Assembly (NCBI RefSeq): GCF_029016485.1
Contig: NZ_CP092107.1
Coordinates: forward strand, 248,001 to 312,000
Source: Vibrio sp. JC009
GTDB lineage: Bacteria; Pseudomonadota; Gammaproteobacteria; Enterobacterales; Vibrionaceae
DNA: 64,000 nt
Direction of reading: 5' to 3'
Shown here: positions 52,630 to 60,726 of the stretch, piece after piece
Position numbering within the stretch: position 1 is the first letter of the stretch
How the letters are laid out: every line of letters begins with the position of its first letter
Notes under the pieces: generated by a model
What the model was told of the DNA's origin: nothing
Databases searched by the model: none
What the model saw: only the letters and a program-made list of their open reading frames with translations
Position numbers and translations under genes: made by a program

Positions 52630-52838
52630 TAAACTGTCACTGAACTATTTTCTGTCCATTGTTAGAACGCCACCCTATAGTGAACCTGTATTACCGCCCT
52701 CGAAAGAAGTATACAATCGCATTGGCCACTTTTGTTTAAGTCGCTTTCGCCGGAAAGCGAGTTAGAAAAATTTACGGCTGATAAATATTGCCTTGTACTT
52801 ATCGGTCTTAAATAAGTGAGTAAGCGATATGGATGGAG

Positions 52839-53126
52839 CTAAAGAGCATCATCCGTAAGAATTTGGCGACAATTACGAACAGTTAATACCCGAATCTCAT
52901 GGCTTATGCTGTAAATGATCCTGTAATGACCGAATATAACTTCCCGATAGTTTGTATTCGGCATTTCAGGAACCATACGCCCCATCTCTGGCATCGAAGC
53001 AAGTAATTCAGCTTTATCAAAGACTTCATCCACCCACTTCCTGGCTGCTGATGGATTGTCCAATGAGATAAATTCGGCTGCATCGCCTAATTTTTGTAAT
53101 GCCAAAGGGGACCAAACTACCTTCAT
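52839..53126 (-). CDS. RelE/ParE-family toxin
   Basis: 95 residues. ParE/RelE fold pattern: VVWSPLALQKLGDAAEFI, ARKWVDEVFDKAELLASMPEMGRMVPE, and YREVIFGHYRIIYSI. ParE-type toxins poison gyrase, RelE-type cleave mRNA on the ribosome; this cannot be told apart here. Overlaps the antitoxin gene by four bases (ATGA), the normal order with the antitoxin first. Located next to the IS in the accessory stretch. Confidence 0.9.
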   Translation of the reverse strand: MKVVWSPLALQKLGDAAEFISLDNPSAARKWVDEVFDKAELLASMPEMGRMVPEMPNTNYREVIFGHYRIIYSISHEIRVLTVRNCRQILTDDAL

Positions 53127-53404
53127 TCTTTAATACGTCCTAATACTTGAGCTCGTGCATCTTCATTAGAAACACTCAGGCCAGATGCTAATTGAGCTTC
53201 AGCGGTACGCATTTCTTCCAATAGCTCGATTTTCTCTTGCATGGCTTCATATTCAGCGACATCAAGTACCACTGCAACACCTTTACCACGTTGAGTGATT
53301 ACCAATGGACGTCGAGTTTCGTTTATTTGCTTTATAAATGAGGTTACGCCAGCGCGAAATTCTGACAACGGTTGTATGTCTTTATCGAAATGTATACGGC
53401 TCAT
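53123..53404 (-). CDS. Phd/YefM-family antitoxin
   Basis: 93 residues. N-terminal PhdYeFM DNA-binding domain (QPLSEFRAGVTSFIKQINETRRPLVITQRGKGVAVVLDVAEYEAM) and a charged C-terminal tail that would wrap the toxin. It neutralises the co-encoded toxin and represses the operon. An inverted repeat just upstream (TGTAC-N8-GTACA) is the likely operator. Confidence 0.9.
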   Translation of the reverse strand: MSRIHFDKDIQPLSEFRAGVTSFIKQINETRRPLVITQRGKGVAVVLDVAEYEAMQEKIELLEEMRTAEAQLASGLSVSNEDARAQVLGRIKE

Positions 53405-53418
53405 ATCAGACTCTTAAT

Positions 53419-53436
53419 TGTACAAAACTATGTACA
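53419..53436. promoter_or_regulatory. Operator-like inverted repeat of the toxin-antitoxin operon
   Basis: TGTAC-N8-GTACA, 15 bp upstream of the antitoxin start, in the position expected for autorepression. Confidence 0.55.
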
Positions 53437-54034
53437 CACAATAGTTCATTTATTGTTTTCAGGCAAGGTATCACTGTTGGTTAGCTGCCGCTAGAAAACA
53501 GTGATTTTTTGATTTGATAAATCAGATCTCGCTCGATAGGTAGATTGTGTTCATGGTAGCTGGCTCGCTTTTGTCCCTCTGTGTGCCAGAAAGCTTGGAA
53601 TTAGGGTACGACAGAATCGCTCGGTGATCACATGAATCGAGCTTTTGCACTAACACGCTTCTGGACAGAAACGTGTTTGAAGCTTCGGACGAAATCTACC
53701 CATAAGAGAGTTTTTCACATCCCAAACAGCAGAACGGCACCACTTCAGTGATGCCGCTCGTGCTCGAAAATGGACATTACCTTGCATCTCCACTCCGTGG
53801 CCTCGGATACACTTTATGCAGTATTTTTAGTAGTACATGCAAAACACGGCTAAATCCTAAAGCACTTCTGTCTTTCAGCCTGACAGTTTGATTTTTGACC
53901 GATAAATCCCGTCATAATTTGCCCTACATTTTCTAATGTCATATTAGAACGGATTCATGCAAGCTTTTTTGGAGCCGAAGCAAAGTATAATCCACGGGCT
54001 ATATTCTTCTTTCGCATACATACTCTAAAAGTAG
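53437..54034. other. Non-coding stretch next to the accessory genes
   Basis: About 600 bp with no supported gene, RNA or repeat. Stop codons interrupt all six frames. A stretch near 53899-53925 (TTTTTGACCGATAAATCCCG) resembles 27549-27573, so both may hold remains of the same lost element. Confidence 0.5.
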
Positions 54035-54649
54035 CTATGTTCTTTCCATTAGCTCGAACCCAATTTGCAATCCAACAGTAGTATCAGAATCCACTTGTAT
54101 ATCTGTTTCTCTAAGAGTCTTCTGATACAAAGGCTCTAGTGTGTCCTTCCAATTACGCGCATTTACATTACCTACATGACGGTAACGGATAATTCCATTT
54201 GCATCGATAAGATAGGTCTCAGGAGCACCATAAACGCCAAGGTCAAGCCCAAGCATTCCATCGCCATCAAAAAGGCTAACAAGATATGGATTTCCCAGTT
54301 CATTTAGCCAACTGACAGCTTTTCCACGCTCATCTTTATAGTTCAGACCAATTATTTTTACGCCTTGCTTTGCCAACTCATTTAAATACTGGTGCTCTGC
54401 ATAACAAGTCGGACACCATGTTGCCCATACATTCAATAACAGTGGTTCCCCATCAAAAATTGACTGGTCATAATGTTTTCCCTGCTCAGCTAAATCTTCC
54501 AGCTCAAATACCGGCACTGTTTTTCCAATCAGAACGGATTCAAGCCGGGTTGGGTCATCACCATTTGCATTTCTTAAAAGCTGTACCATAAAAACAGTAA
54601 CCATCCCTAAGAACAGCGCCAGTGGGACAAAAAGTAGTTTTTTATTCAT
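54035..54649 (-). CDS. Membrane-anchored periplasmic thioredoxin, CcmG/DsbE-like
   Basis: 204 residues from the ATG at 54649 (the frame continues upstream but inside the previous gene). An N-terminal anchor (residues 4-24) precedes a thioredoxin domain with active site WATWCPTCYAEH (C79, C82) and a cis-proline in GVYGAPETYLID. WCPTC and the GAPE motif are those of CcmG/DsbE, the reductase acting in cytochrome c maturation. No ccm genes are nearby; the neighbours instead are DUF3299, DUF4405 and flavodoxin genes, so this is probably a dedicated thiol reductase for that cluster. Confidence 0.87.
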   Translation of the reverse strand: MNKKLLFVPLALFLGMVTVFMVQLLRNANGDDPTRLESVLIGKTVPVFELEDLAEQGKHYDQSIFDGEPLLLNVWATWCPTCYAEHQYLNELAKQGVKIIGLNYKDERGKAVSWLNELGNPYLVSLFDGDGMLGLDLGVYGAPETYLIDANGIIRYRHVGNVNARNWKDTLEPLYQKTLRETDIQVDSDTTVGLQIGFELMERT

Positions 54650-54701
54650 TTTGTTATGCCATATTAGCTTCTTAGAAAAATCGAATTCGAACGTAATAGC
54701 A

Positions 54702-55217
54702 TCAGACTTGGCTATACGCCTCCAGTGAAACGCCATCAATGACATAACCTGATTCTGCGCCAAGCTCATCGGTCATAGTCGGCTCTGTTTTGATCGTTCC
54801 GGTTATATAAACAACATCCCATAGGTCCTGAACCGGAGCCCCATCCTTGAATTTCACAAAAATGATCTGATTAGGTGGAGGCGGTGGAACATGAATGCAT
54901 GCACCAAGAAAAGGAACCAGAAGAAACTCTGAAACTTTGTCTGCGTTTCCTTCCAATGGAATAACAAAACCAGGAATTTTCACGCGGCTTCCATTGAGCT
55001 CTTGTCTGACACCACCAAGCTTTAACTGTAATGCCGCATCACCACTGTGTTCAAGTGGTGGCATTGACAGGTTATTGAAGTTATTCCTTTCGCTTTCCGG
55101 GATAAGATCCAGCCAACTAAGTTCAAGTAATTCATCACTAGCAGGCGTGTTTTCTACGGTTTTAGCAGGTGCTATCGTGGAAAATATCAGAGCGAGTAAT
55201 ACCCAAAAACTCCTCAT
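54702..55217 (-). CDS. DUF3299 exported protein
   Basis: 171 residues with a signal peptide (LLALIFSTIAPAKT). The core RVKIPGFVIPLEGNADKVSEFLLVPFLGACIHVPPPPPNQII is the hallmark of DUF3299, which has one conserved cysteine-histidine pair (GACIH) suggesting metal or thiol chemistry. Periplasmic. Starts one base after the DUF4405 stop and is followed at 52 bp by the CcmG-like gene, so it belongs to the same operon. Confidence 0.85.
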   Translation of the reverse strand: MRSFWVLLALIFSTIAPAKTVENTPASDELLELSWLDLIPESERNNFNNLSMPPLEHSGDAALQLKLGGVRQELNGSRVKIPGFVIPLEGNADKVSEFLLVPFLGACIHVPPPPPNQIIFVKFKDGAPVQDLWDVVYITGTIKTEPTMTDELGAESGYVIDGVSLEAYSQV

Positions 55218-55218
55218 A

Positions 55219-55920
55219 TCAAGCTGTCCTCTTATTTTTTTGACGATGAAGCGGCTTATTCTGGATTACCTTTATCAGGCAACAAGAGCCGACGGCATAA
55301 AGGCCAATGATGGCCAGGAGATGGACAAAATAACCGGCTACAGAGGCCTCAAAGTCCCAGTATCCGCCATACGCATCCCCACGAAATAACTTGGTTGCAA
55401 TATCTCTTTCAAATGAGGAGTAAACACCATGAACTAAAACAAAGGTGGCCAGTAACCACTTGAGTAGCGGATACCCGACGCTGGTATTGGGTAACGTTAA
55501 TACTCGCTGAATGGTGTTTTTTAATCTGACCCACTGAATACCGATATGTGTGCCGGTTAGAATCACCAACCAGTAAGCCGCTGTTGTATGGAGTGTCTGA
55601 ACAAACAGACTCGCTTCCAGCTCAAGAAAGCCAAACAGAGATTGTGAGATCATTACGCTAGTAACAAGCGTAACTGAGGAAACTACAACCAGCATTAAGT
55701 TAACACTTGTGTTAACCGCTCTATGGAGGTTGTATCGACCTCTGAAAAGAGCCTTATACCAACGGATATTCAGCGCCGTATGATAAAGAATTGCCAGACA
55801 CATCGTAGTCCCGACCATCTCATGAATCAGATTCTCTGTCAGAAGGTTTGCCATTGCGATAAGCAACAATAGGATCAGAGAGGCATCAATCAACAAGCGC
55901 ACTGGATTAGACTTGTTCAT
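55219..55920 (-). CDS. DUF4405 four-helix membrane cytochrome-like protein
   Basis: 233 residues. Four or five helices with histidines placed as b-type heme ligands: HEMVGTTMCLAILYHTALN, VQTLHTTAAYWLVILTGTHIG, and a later VHLLAIIGLY. This is the DUF4405 family, similar to the membrane cytochromes of NapC/NirT or flavin-linked systems. It could pass electrons between quinol and the periplasmic flavodoxin encoded directly upstream. Its start is adjacent to the flavodoxin stop. Confidence 0.8.
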   Translation of the reverse strand: MNKSNPVRLLIDASLILLLLIAMANLLTENLIHEMVGTTMCLAILYHTALNIRWYKALFRGRYNLHRAVNTSVNLMLVVVSSVTLVTSVMISQSLFGFLELEASLFVQTLHTTAAYWLVILTGTHIGIQWVRLKNTIQRVLTLPNTSVGYPLLKWLLATFVLVHGVYSSFERDIATKLFRGDAYGGYWDFEASVAGYFVHLLAIIGLYAVGSCCLIKVIQNKPLHRQKNKRTA

Positions 55921-56550
55921 TTATGCCTCTCTGAAATTCAGTAAGCCGAGTTCGTTTAACCAATCATCGATCTTATTTTGGTTATAGCTATCCTTTACAT
56001 CATCACCATAAATTGCAAATCCATTATGTAACCTTATTTCCGGATAGATCGAACGAATATCTTTAGGAGCCCTGGCAAGGCCAGAGCCACCATGTGTAAC
56101 AAACGGGATAAGGTTCTTACCCGAAAAATCATTCTGCTCTAACAGAGTGAACATCGCCATAGGCATGGTAGACCACCACGTTGGGAAGCCTAATAAAATC
56201 GTATCGAACTGACTTAAATCAGGAAGGACTGTAGTTAGTTCCGGGCGGTATTTTCTCCGTTGCTCGGCTTTTGCAATGACAGTAAGCTCATCATAGCTTC
56301 CCTTATAAGGCACCAGAGTTTCGATTTTTGTAATTTTTCCACCGGTTCTTTTATGAATTTCATGTGCCAGATACTCAGTGCGGCCCGTCTGAGAAAAGTA
56401 CAAAATCAGTATCTTATCTGTAGAAGTGTTTATGGCATTTTGCCGCGCCGCAACCGCTTTGTTTCCTAGTCCAACACCATAAATAGACGTTGCGGCCAGA
56501 CCCGCAGTCAAAGCCTTGATAAAACTACGGCGGGATTCAGCTTTTTTCAT
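55921..56550 (-). CDS. Tat-exported flavodoxin
   Basis: 209 residues. Twin-arginine signal SRRSFIKALTAGLAA at 6-20, followed by a flavodoxin fold with FMN phosphate loop LYFSQTGRTEYLA near 50-62, and further FMN-contact loops GFPTWWSTMPMAM and FVTHGGSGLA. Most flavodoxins are cytoplasmic; this one should fold with FMN inside and be exported. First gene of a four-gene operon with DUF4405, DUF3299 and the CcmG-like thioredoxin. Probable periplasmic electron carrier or NAD-independent reductase. Confidence 0.88.
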   Translation of the reverse strand: MKKAESRRSFIKALTAGLAATSIYGVGLGNKAVAARQNAINTSTDKILILYFSQTGRTEYLAHEIHKRTGGKITKIETLVPYKGSYDELTVIAKAEQRRKYRPELTTVLPDLSQFDTILLGFPTWWSTMPMAMFTLLEQNDFSGKNLIPFVTHGGSGLARAPKDIRSIYPEIRLHNGFAIYGDDVKDSYNQNKIDDWLNELGLLNFREA

Positions 56551-56807
56551 GTTGTTTCACTCTGGCTAAAGAAGAAGATTTAGTACAGTTCAGATCATGC
56601 CGTTTTGGTTGTGAATATAAACCCAGCCTGACTTGATACAGACTTCAATAATTTTTGATAATACCCACAGGCCCTGAACTACAAGGGCTTTCAGCGATTA
56701 TTCAATATTTTTTAACAGTGCTTTCAATCAGGATATATTTATCAGGCGATTGCTCAACTCTAAAGTTGCCACTCCCAAAGTTGATATGGATTTGAAGGTA
56801 GTTAAAT

Positions 56808-57695
56808 ATGAGAACATTTCTCTCCGTAGCGGCAATCGCTGCAATTACATCCGGTTGCTCAAGCACATCAGGAAATACGGAGGCCAGTACCGTGGAACAA
56901 ACCCCAGCTCCGGTTTCCAAAGTTGTGCTGAACTCAGAAGTAAACTGGGAGGAGTTAAATCCGGCAAGAGGTGATAAAAGCCCTAAAGCCGGTACCTTAT
57001 GGGGAGACAGAAACGGATATGCCGCCACCGGTTACCTGCTGAATCCGGTAGATGGTTTCCTGTCACCACCGCATATCCACAACATTAACTATCGCGCTAT
57101 CGTTATCGAAGGTGAATTTCATAATGATGACCCAAATGCTGATGATATGTGGATGCCGGCAGGCTCAGTATGGACCCAGCCTAAAGGTGAAGTCCATGTT
57201 ACCGGAGCGAGAGGAGAGCACCCTGTAGCCTACATTGAGATAGAGCAAGGCCCTTACCTGGTTCTTCCAAGTGCAAAGAAAGATGAATACCCAAGCGATG
57301 ACTCTCCAATGAATATCGACGAGTCAAATATTGTCTGGGTGGATGCAGCAGATATTACATGGCTCGAACAATCAGGCGTGAAAGACGCAGATAGTGCCCC
57401 TAAAGTTGCTTTCCTTTGGGGCGATATGACCGAAGGTAAAATCAACGGCACCTTTATCAAACTACCAGCTGGATTCAAAGGTGAACTGCGCAGTGAAGGT
57501 ACCGCTATCCGCGCTATTACAGTGAAAGGTAACACTCTGCATCAGGCTCAGGGTTCAGATGAGACTAAAATGCTGGAGCCTGGAAGTTTCTTTGGCTCGG
57601 ATGGTCAGTCTGTACATCAGCTAGAGAGTTCAAAAGATGAAGAAAGCATCATATATATCCGCACAAACGGTAAGTATCGGGTAGTTCCGGTATAA
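56808..57695 (+). CDS. Cupin lipoprotein (DUF4437-like)
   Basis: 295 residues with a short signal peptide ending in ITSGC, probably a lipoprotein. Two cupin repeats: the first has [27 protein letters not shown] and [19 protein letters not shown] with histidines suited to a metal site; the second ([39 protein letters not shown]) keeps fewer. Similar to the DUF4437/ChrR-cupin group. Envelope-located; could bind a metal or small ligand. Divergent from the flavodoxin operon (257 bp) and 73 bp ahead of dsbB. Confidence 0.8.
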   Translation: MRTFLSVAAIAAITSGCSSTSGNTEASTVEQTPAPVSKVVLNSEVNWEELNPARGDKSPKAGTLWGDRNGYAATGYLLNPVDGFLSPPHIHNINYRAIVIEGEFHNDDPNADDMWMPAGSVWTQPKGEVHVTGARGEHPVAYIEIEQGPYLVLPSAKKDEYPSDDSPMNIDESNIVWVDAADITWLEQSGVKDADSAPKVAFLWGDMTEGKINGTFIKLPAGFKGELRSEGTAIRAITVKGNTLHQAQGSDETKMLEPGSFFGSDGQSVHQLESSKDEESIIYIRTNGKYRVVPV

Positions 57696-57768
57696 CGATT
57701 CCCGTTCAAAATATCTAATAATCAACCGCACAAAATGTGCGGTTCAATAAGTTAATAAGGAAAGCTAA

Positions 57769-58314
57769 ATGAACTTCCTTGCTTCGTTAAAATCGTTTTC
57801 TCGTTCGCGCTTATCCTGGTTGTTATTACTGTTTTGGGTTCTGTTTTTCCTTGGGTGTGCATTTAGCTTTCAGCATCTGATGTTGTTAGCTCCTTGCGTG
57901 ATGTGCATTTATGAACGTGTTGCTATGATTGGAATAGGCATTGGCGCCGGAGTTGGGTTAATAAAACCAGAAAGCAAACTATACCGTGGGATAGGCTTTT
58001 CTGTCTGGGGAATATCGGCGATTAAGGGATTATTACTTTCTCTGGAGCATGTAAATTATCAAAGTTCAATCTTCGCTACCTGCGAAGCTCTACGCTTCCC
58101 AAGCTGGGCTCCTCTGGATAAGTGGATTCCCTGGTATTTTAATGCAACCGGTGATTGCGGCGAAATTGCGTGGCAGTTTCTTTCGCTCTCGATGCCTCAG
58201 TGGTTAGTTATTATTTTCGCTGCAAACCTTGTCGTACTATCAGTGGTAGTGATTGCTCAGTTATCTAGAGGTGAAGATAGGCAGGCCAAAGAGGCATTGT
58301 CAAATAATTTTTGA
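57769..58314 (+). CDS. dsbB: Disulfide-bond formation protein DsbB
   Basis: 181 residues, four helices. First cysteine pair in APCVMCIYERVAM, second pair in ATCEALRFPSWAPLDKWIPWYFNATGDCGE, the quinone-linked arrangement of DsbB. It re-oxidises DsbA and passes electrons to ubiquinone. Strong AAGGAAAGC ribosome site. Located between the cupin lipoprotein and a small exported protein, with dsbA two genes on, so DsbA and DsbB are likely a dedicated pair additional to the housekeeping copies. Confidence 0.93.
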   Translation: MNFLASLKSFSRSRLSWLLLLFWVLFFLGCAFSFQHLMLLAPCVMCIYERVAMIGIGIGAGVGLIKPESKLYRGIGFSVWGISAIKGLLLSLEHVNYQSSIFATCEALRFPSWAPLDKWIPWYFNATGDCGEIAWQFLSLSMPQWLVIIFAANLVVLSVVVIAQLSRGEDRQAKEALSNNF

Positions 58315-58457
58315 TACTGTTTCCATTCAATGTAGGTTAATCATCCGGCAGGCTAATGTTATTTTAAACCCAAACTATTTAGCTTCAATTGTTCTGGTAC
58401 TCGAGGTTGTTGCAGGGCTTTTGTATATTTTAGTGATACCAGAAACGTAAATAACGA

Positions 58458-58874
58458 ATGGCAAAATTAATAAGTCATACAATATCGAAATTAACACTGC
58501 TGTTAGCAGGATTGCTGACAGTAGCTTTTGGTATGTCTGTTATCTATGCCTCAAGCAACTCCTTAGCTGGTATAACTGAAGCTGGCTACAAAATGGAAGC
58601 AGCACTCATTGATTGTCAGCGAGACAGTGATTCGAATACAGGCTTGTTCAATGGAGTGCCAGTTTCACAAAATGAATTCGTTCAGGCCTCACAAAGTGAC
58701 TCTCAGTCTGCGTGCCACTGTCCTTTTTCAACCACCGTTCTGACACCATTCAGTAACACACACCTAATTGAAATCATTGCTATTGAACAGTCATCTCTGG
58801 CTCTTTTCAGAGACGAACAGCTTAGCAAAACGCATAGCATCACTGAGCAACCATACCGCCCACCTATCGCATAA
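58458..58874 (+). CDS. Small exported cysteine-containing protein, unknown
   Basis: 138 residues. One N-terminal hydrophobic segment (LTLLLAGLLTVAFGMSVIYA), then a polar part with a single cysteine (LIDCQRD) and a C-x-C (SACHCPF). It ends in RPPIA, a tail reminiscent of small copper-related DUF2946 proteins, but I cannot assign it. It lies between dsbB and dsbA and may be a substrate or partner of that pair. Confidence 0.6.
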   Translation: MAKLISHTISKLTLLLAGLLTVAFGMSVIYASSNSLAGITEAGYKMEAALIDCQRDSDSNTGLFNGVPVSQNEFVQASQSDSQSACHCPFSTTVLTPFSNTHLIEIIAIEQSSLALFRDEQLSKTHSITEQPYRPPIA

Positions 58875-58981
58875 TTTTATTCTTTCTAATTTACACCAAT
58901 AAACGCACCGGTTAAGGCCAGAACCCTTTATCTGGCTGGGTGTTGTTGTCCCCGTTAAATTTTTACTGTACAGAAAAGAAA

Positions 58982-59575
58982 ATGAATAAAATTATTGCAC
59001 TAGCTACCTCCTTACTATTAAGCATCAGCTCCTATGCAGCCCAGTTTGCAGAAGGAACACACTACAAAGAACTTGATACTCCAGCTTCCGTTAAACCTGT
59101 TGTAACCGAGTTCTTCTCCTTTTATTGCCCTCATTGCTATCACTTTGAGCCGGTGATGGACCAGGTTCAAAAGCAACTGCCTGAAGGAAAGCAATTTAAA
59201 AAGGCACATGTGTCGTTTATGGGTGGAAGCATGGGAAAATCAATGGCTAAAGCCTATGCCACTATGATCGCTTTAGATATTGAAGGAAAGATGCTGCCTG
59301 TTATGTTTCGCCAAATTCATGAGTTAAAACAGCCTCCGCGTAACGATAAGGAACTACGTCAGATATTTATCGACAATGGTGTAGAAGCGGAGAAATATGA
59401 TGCGACTTTTAACAGCTTTGCTGTTGATTCTATGCAGAAACGATTTGATAACGAGTTTGATCAGGCGGGGCTGCGGGGGGTGCCGGCCGTTATTGTCAAC
59501 AACAAATATCTTCTCACCCCGGATAAAAGCATAAGCTCAGTCGATGAGTATATGGAACTGGTGAACTACTTTTAA
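58982..59575 (+). CDS. dsbA: Thiol:disulfide interchange protein DsbA
   Basis: 197 residues from the ATG at 58982 (14 more codons upstream are not needed). Signal peptide cleaved after SYAA, thioredoxin fold with the strongly oxidising CPHC active site ([15 protein letters not shown]49/C52) and the cis-proline in RGVPAVIVN. It oxidises thiols in exported proteins and is re-oxidised by DsbB. End of the plus-strand redox gene set; a LysR gene follows. Confidence 0.93.
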   Translation: MNKIIALATSLLLSISSYAAQFAEGTHYKELDTPASVKPVVTEFFSFYCPHCYHFEPVMDQVQKQLPEGKQFKKAHVSFMGGSMGKSMAKAYATMIALDIEGKMLPVMFRQIHELKQPPRNDKELRQIFIDNGVEAEKYDATFNSFAVDSMQKRFDNEFDQAGLRGVPAVIVNNKYLLTPDKSISSVDEYMELVNYF

Positions 59576-59724
59576 AAGTCATCCGCTGAAGAAAGTTCCG
59601 GATGGGTTATTCCTTCGGGTCTTTCTTCCACGGAGCCTTAAGGGGTTTTGTTATATGCAGTAAAGCGTATCGCTTTTGTCGGGCTTACTGTGTGATATCC
59701 ATATTACTATGTCGGAGCAGTATT

Positions 59725-60657
59725 ATGCTTTTAGAAGATCTTCAGCTTGTACTTAAGGTTGCTGAGCTCAACTCCATTACAGCCGCAGCCTCTAAGCTAG
59801 ATATAAGTACAGCGTCAGCCAGCACAGCTCTGAAAAGGGTGGAGAGTGCTTTAGGAACGAAATTATTTATCCGCACAACCAGAAACCTTCGTTTATCCAG
59901 CGCAGGAGAGCGCTATCTTCCCAAATGTGAGGACGCCCTGCAAACACTGGCACAAGCCAAGCTACAACTAAAAGCCGACCAGGATATTATCGACGGTGAG
60001 CTAAGGGTTGCTATTTCATCAGACTTGGGCAGAAATGTGGTTGCACCCTGGGTCAGCGAGCTAATGCAAGACTATCCTGAGTTAGGCATCAGACTTAATC
60101 TCAGTGATAGTGTGACCGATTTTTATCGTGATTCTGTGGATGTAGCACTGCGCTATGTGAGTGCCGGAGCCCTTGATGACCAGTATCTTTATGGTTACAA
60201 GATCTGCGATGTTCCCCATGTTCTTTGCGCATCTCCAGATTATTTAAAACAGTACGGGGCACCAAAACACCCGGACGACCTGCTTTCTCACACAGGTGTT
60301 TTGTACCAGTTACATGATACTACTCATGATATGTGGGCTTTCTCAAAAGCTAAGAGAGAGTACAAAATCAAGATGAACAGCAAGCATATTGCTAATGATG
60401 GTGACATGGTCCGGCGCTGGTGTATTGATGGTAAGGGATTAGCATTAAAATCCTGCCTTGATGTATCTGCTGACTTGTTGTCCGGAGACCTGGTTCCGGT
60501 AATGCAAGACTTCAGACCAACGCCGACAGAGCTATGGCTGGTTATGCCATGTAAGCAGTCAATTAATCCTGCAACGCGTTTACTCAAAGAGAAGCTCAAG
60601 AAAAACTGCAATGAATTTATTACCTATTTGACGGAAAAACAGATACTGGATAGTTGA
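59725..60657 (+). CDS. LysR-family regulator
   Basis: 310 residues from the ATG at 59725, chosen for its GGAG ribosome site and the family start MLLEDLQLVLKVAELNS. HTH: ITAAASKLDISTASASTALKRVESALGTKLFIRTTRNLRLS. The effector domain is of the DmlR/CrgA sort (GELRVAISSDLGRNVVAPWVSEL). It may control the redox genes upstream or the OYE/BudC genes downstream. A truncated paralogue of its HTH lies 2.3 kb away on the other strand. Confidence 0.9.
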   Translation: MLLEDLQLVLKVAELNSITAAASKLDISTASASTALKRVESALGTKLFIRTTRNLRLSSAGERYLPKCEDALQTLAQAKLQLKADQDIIDGELRVAISSDLGRNVVAPWVSELMQDYPELGIRLNLSDSVTDFYRDSVDVALRYVSAGALDDQYLYGYKICDVPHVLCASPDYLKQYGAPKHPDDLLSHTGVLYQLHDTTHDMWAFSKAKREYKIKMNSKHIANDGDMVRRWCIDGKGLALKSCLDVSADLLSGDLVPVMQDFRPTPTELWLVMPCKQSINPATRLLKEKLKKNCNEFITYLTEKQILDS

Positions 60658-60680
60658 GCTGAATACTGCTAACAGCAAAA

Positions 60681-60705
60681 AGCTCCGGACAAAATTTCCG
60701 GAGCT
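60681..60705. terminator. Terminator between the LysR and OYE genes
   Basis: AGCTCCGGA/TCCGGAGCT stem with a 7-nt loop; on the minus strand TTTTTGC follows, so it ends the OYE transcript. Confidence 0.8.
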
Positions 60706-60726
60706 CTTGTAGTCAACCAAAAAAGA

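Noticed and set aside
52640..54034. Integron cassette array or attC sites around the toxin-antitoxin pair
   Set aside because: No attC-type paired boxes were seen at the cassette borders; the TA pair is explained by IS-associated accessory DNA.
54895..55389. 164-codon plus-strand frame
   Set aside because: Antisense to the DUF3299 and DUF4405 genes.
58253..58450. 65-codon frame after dsbB
   Set aside because: Overlaps the dsbB end in another frame and lacks a ribosome site; no recognisable protein.
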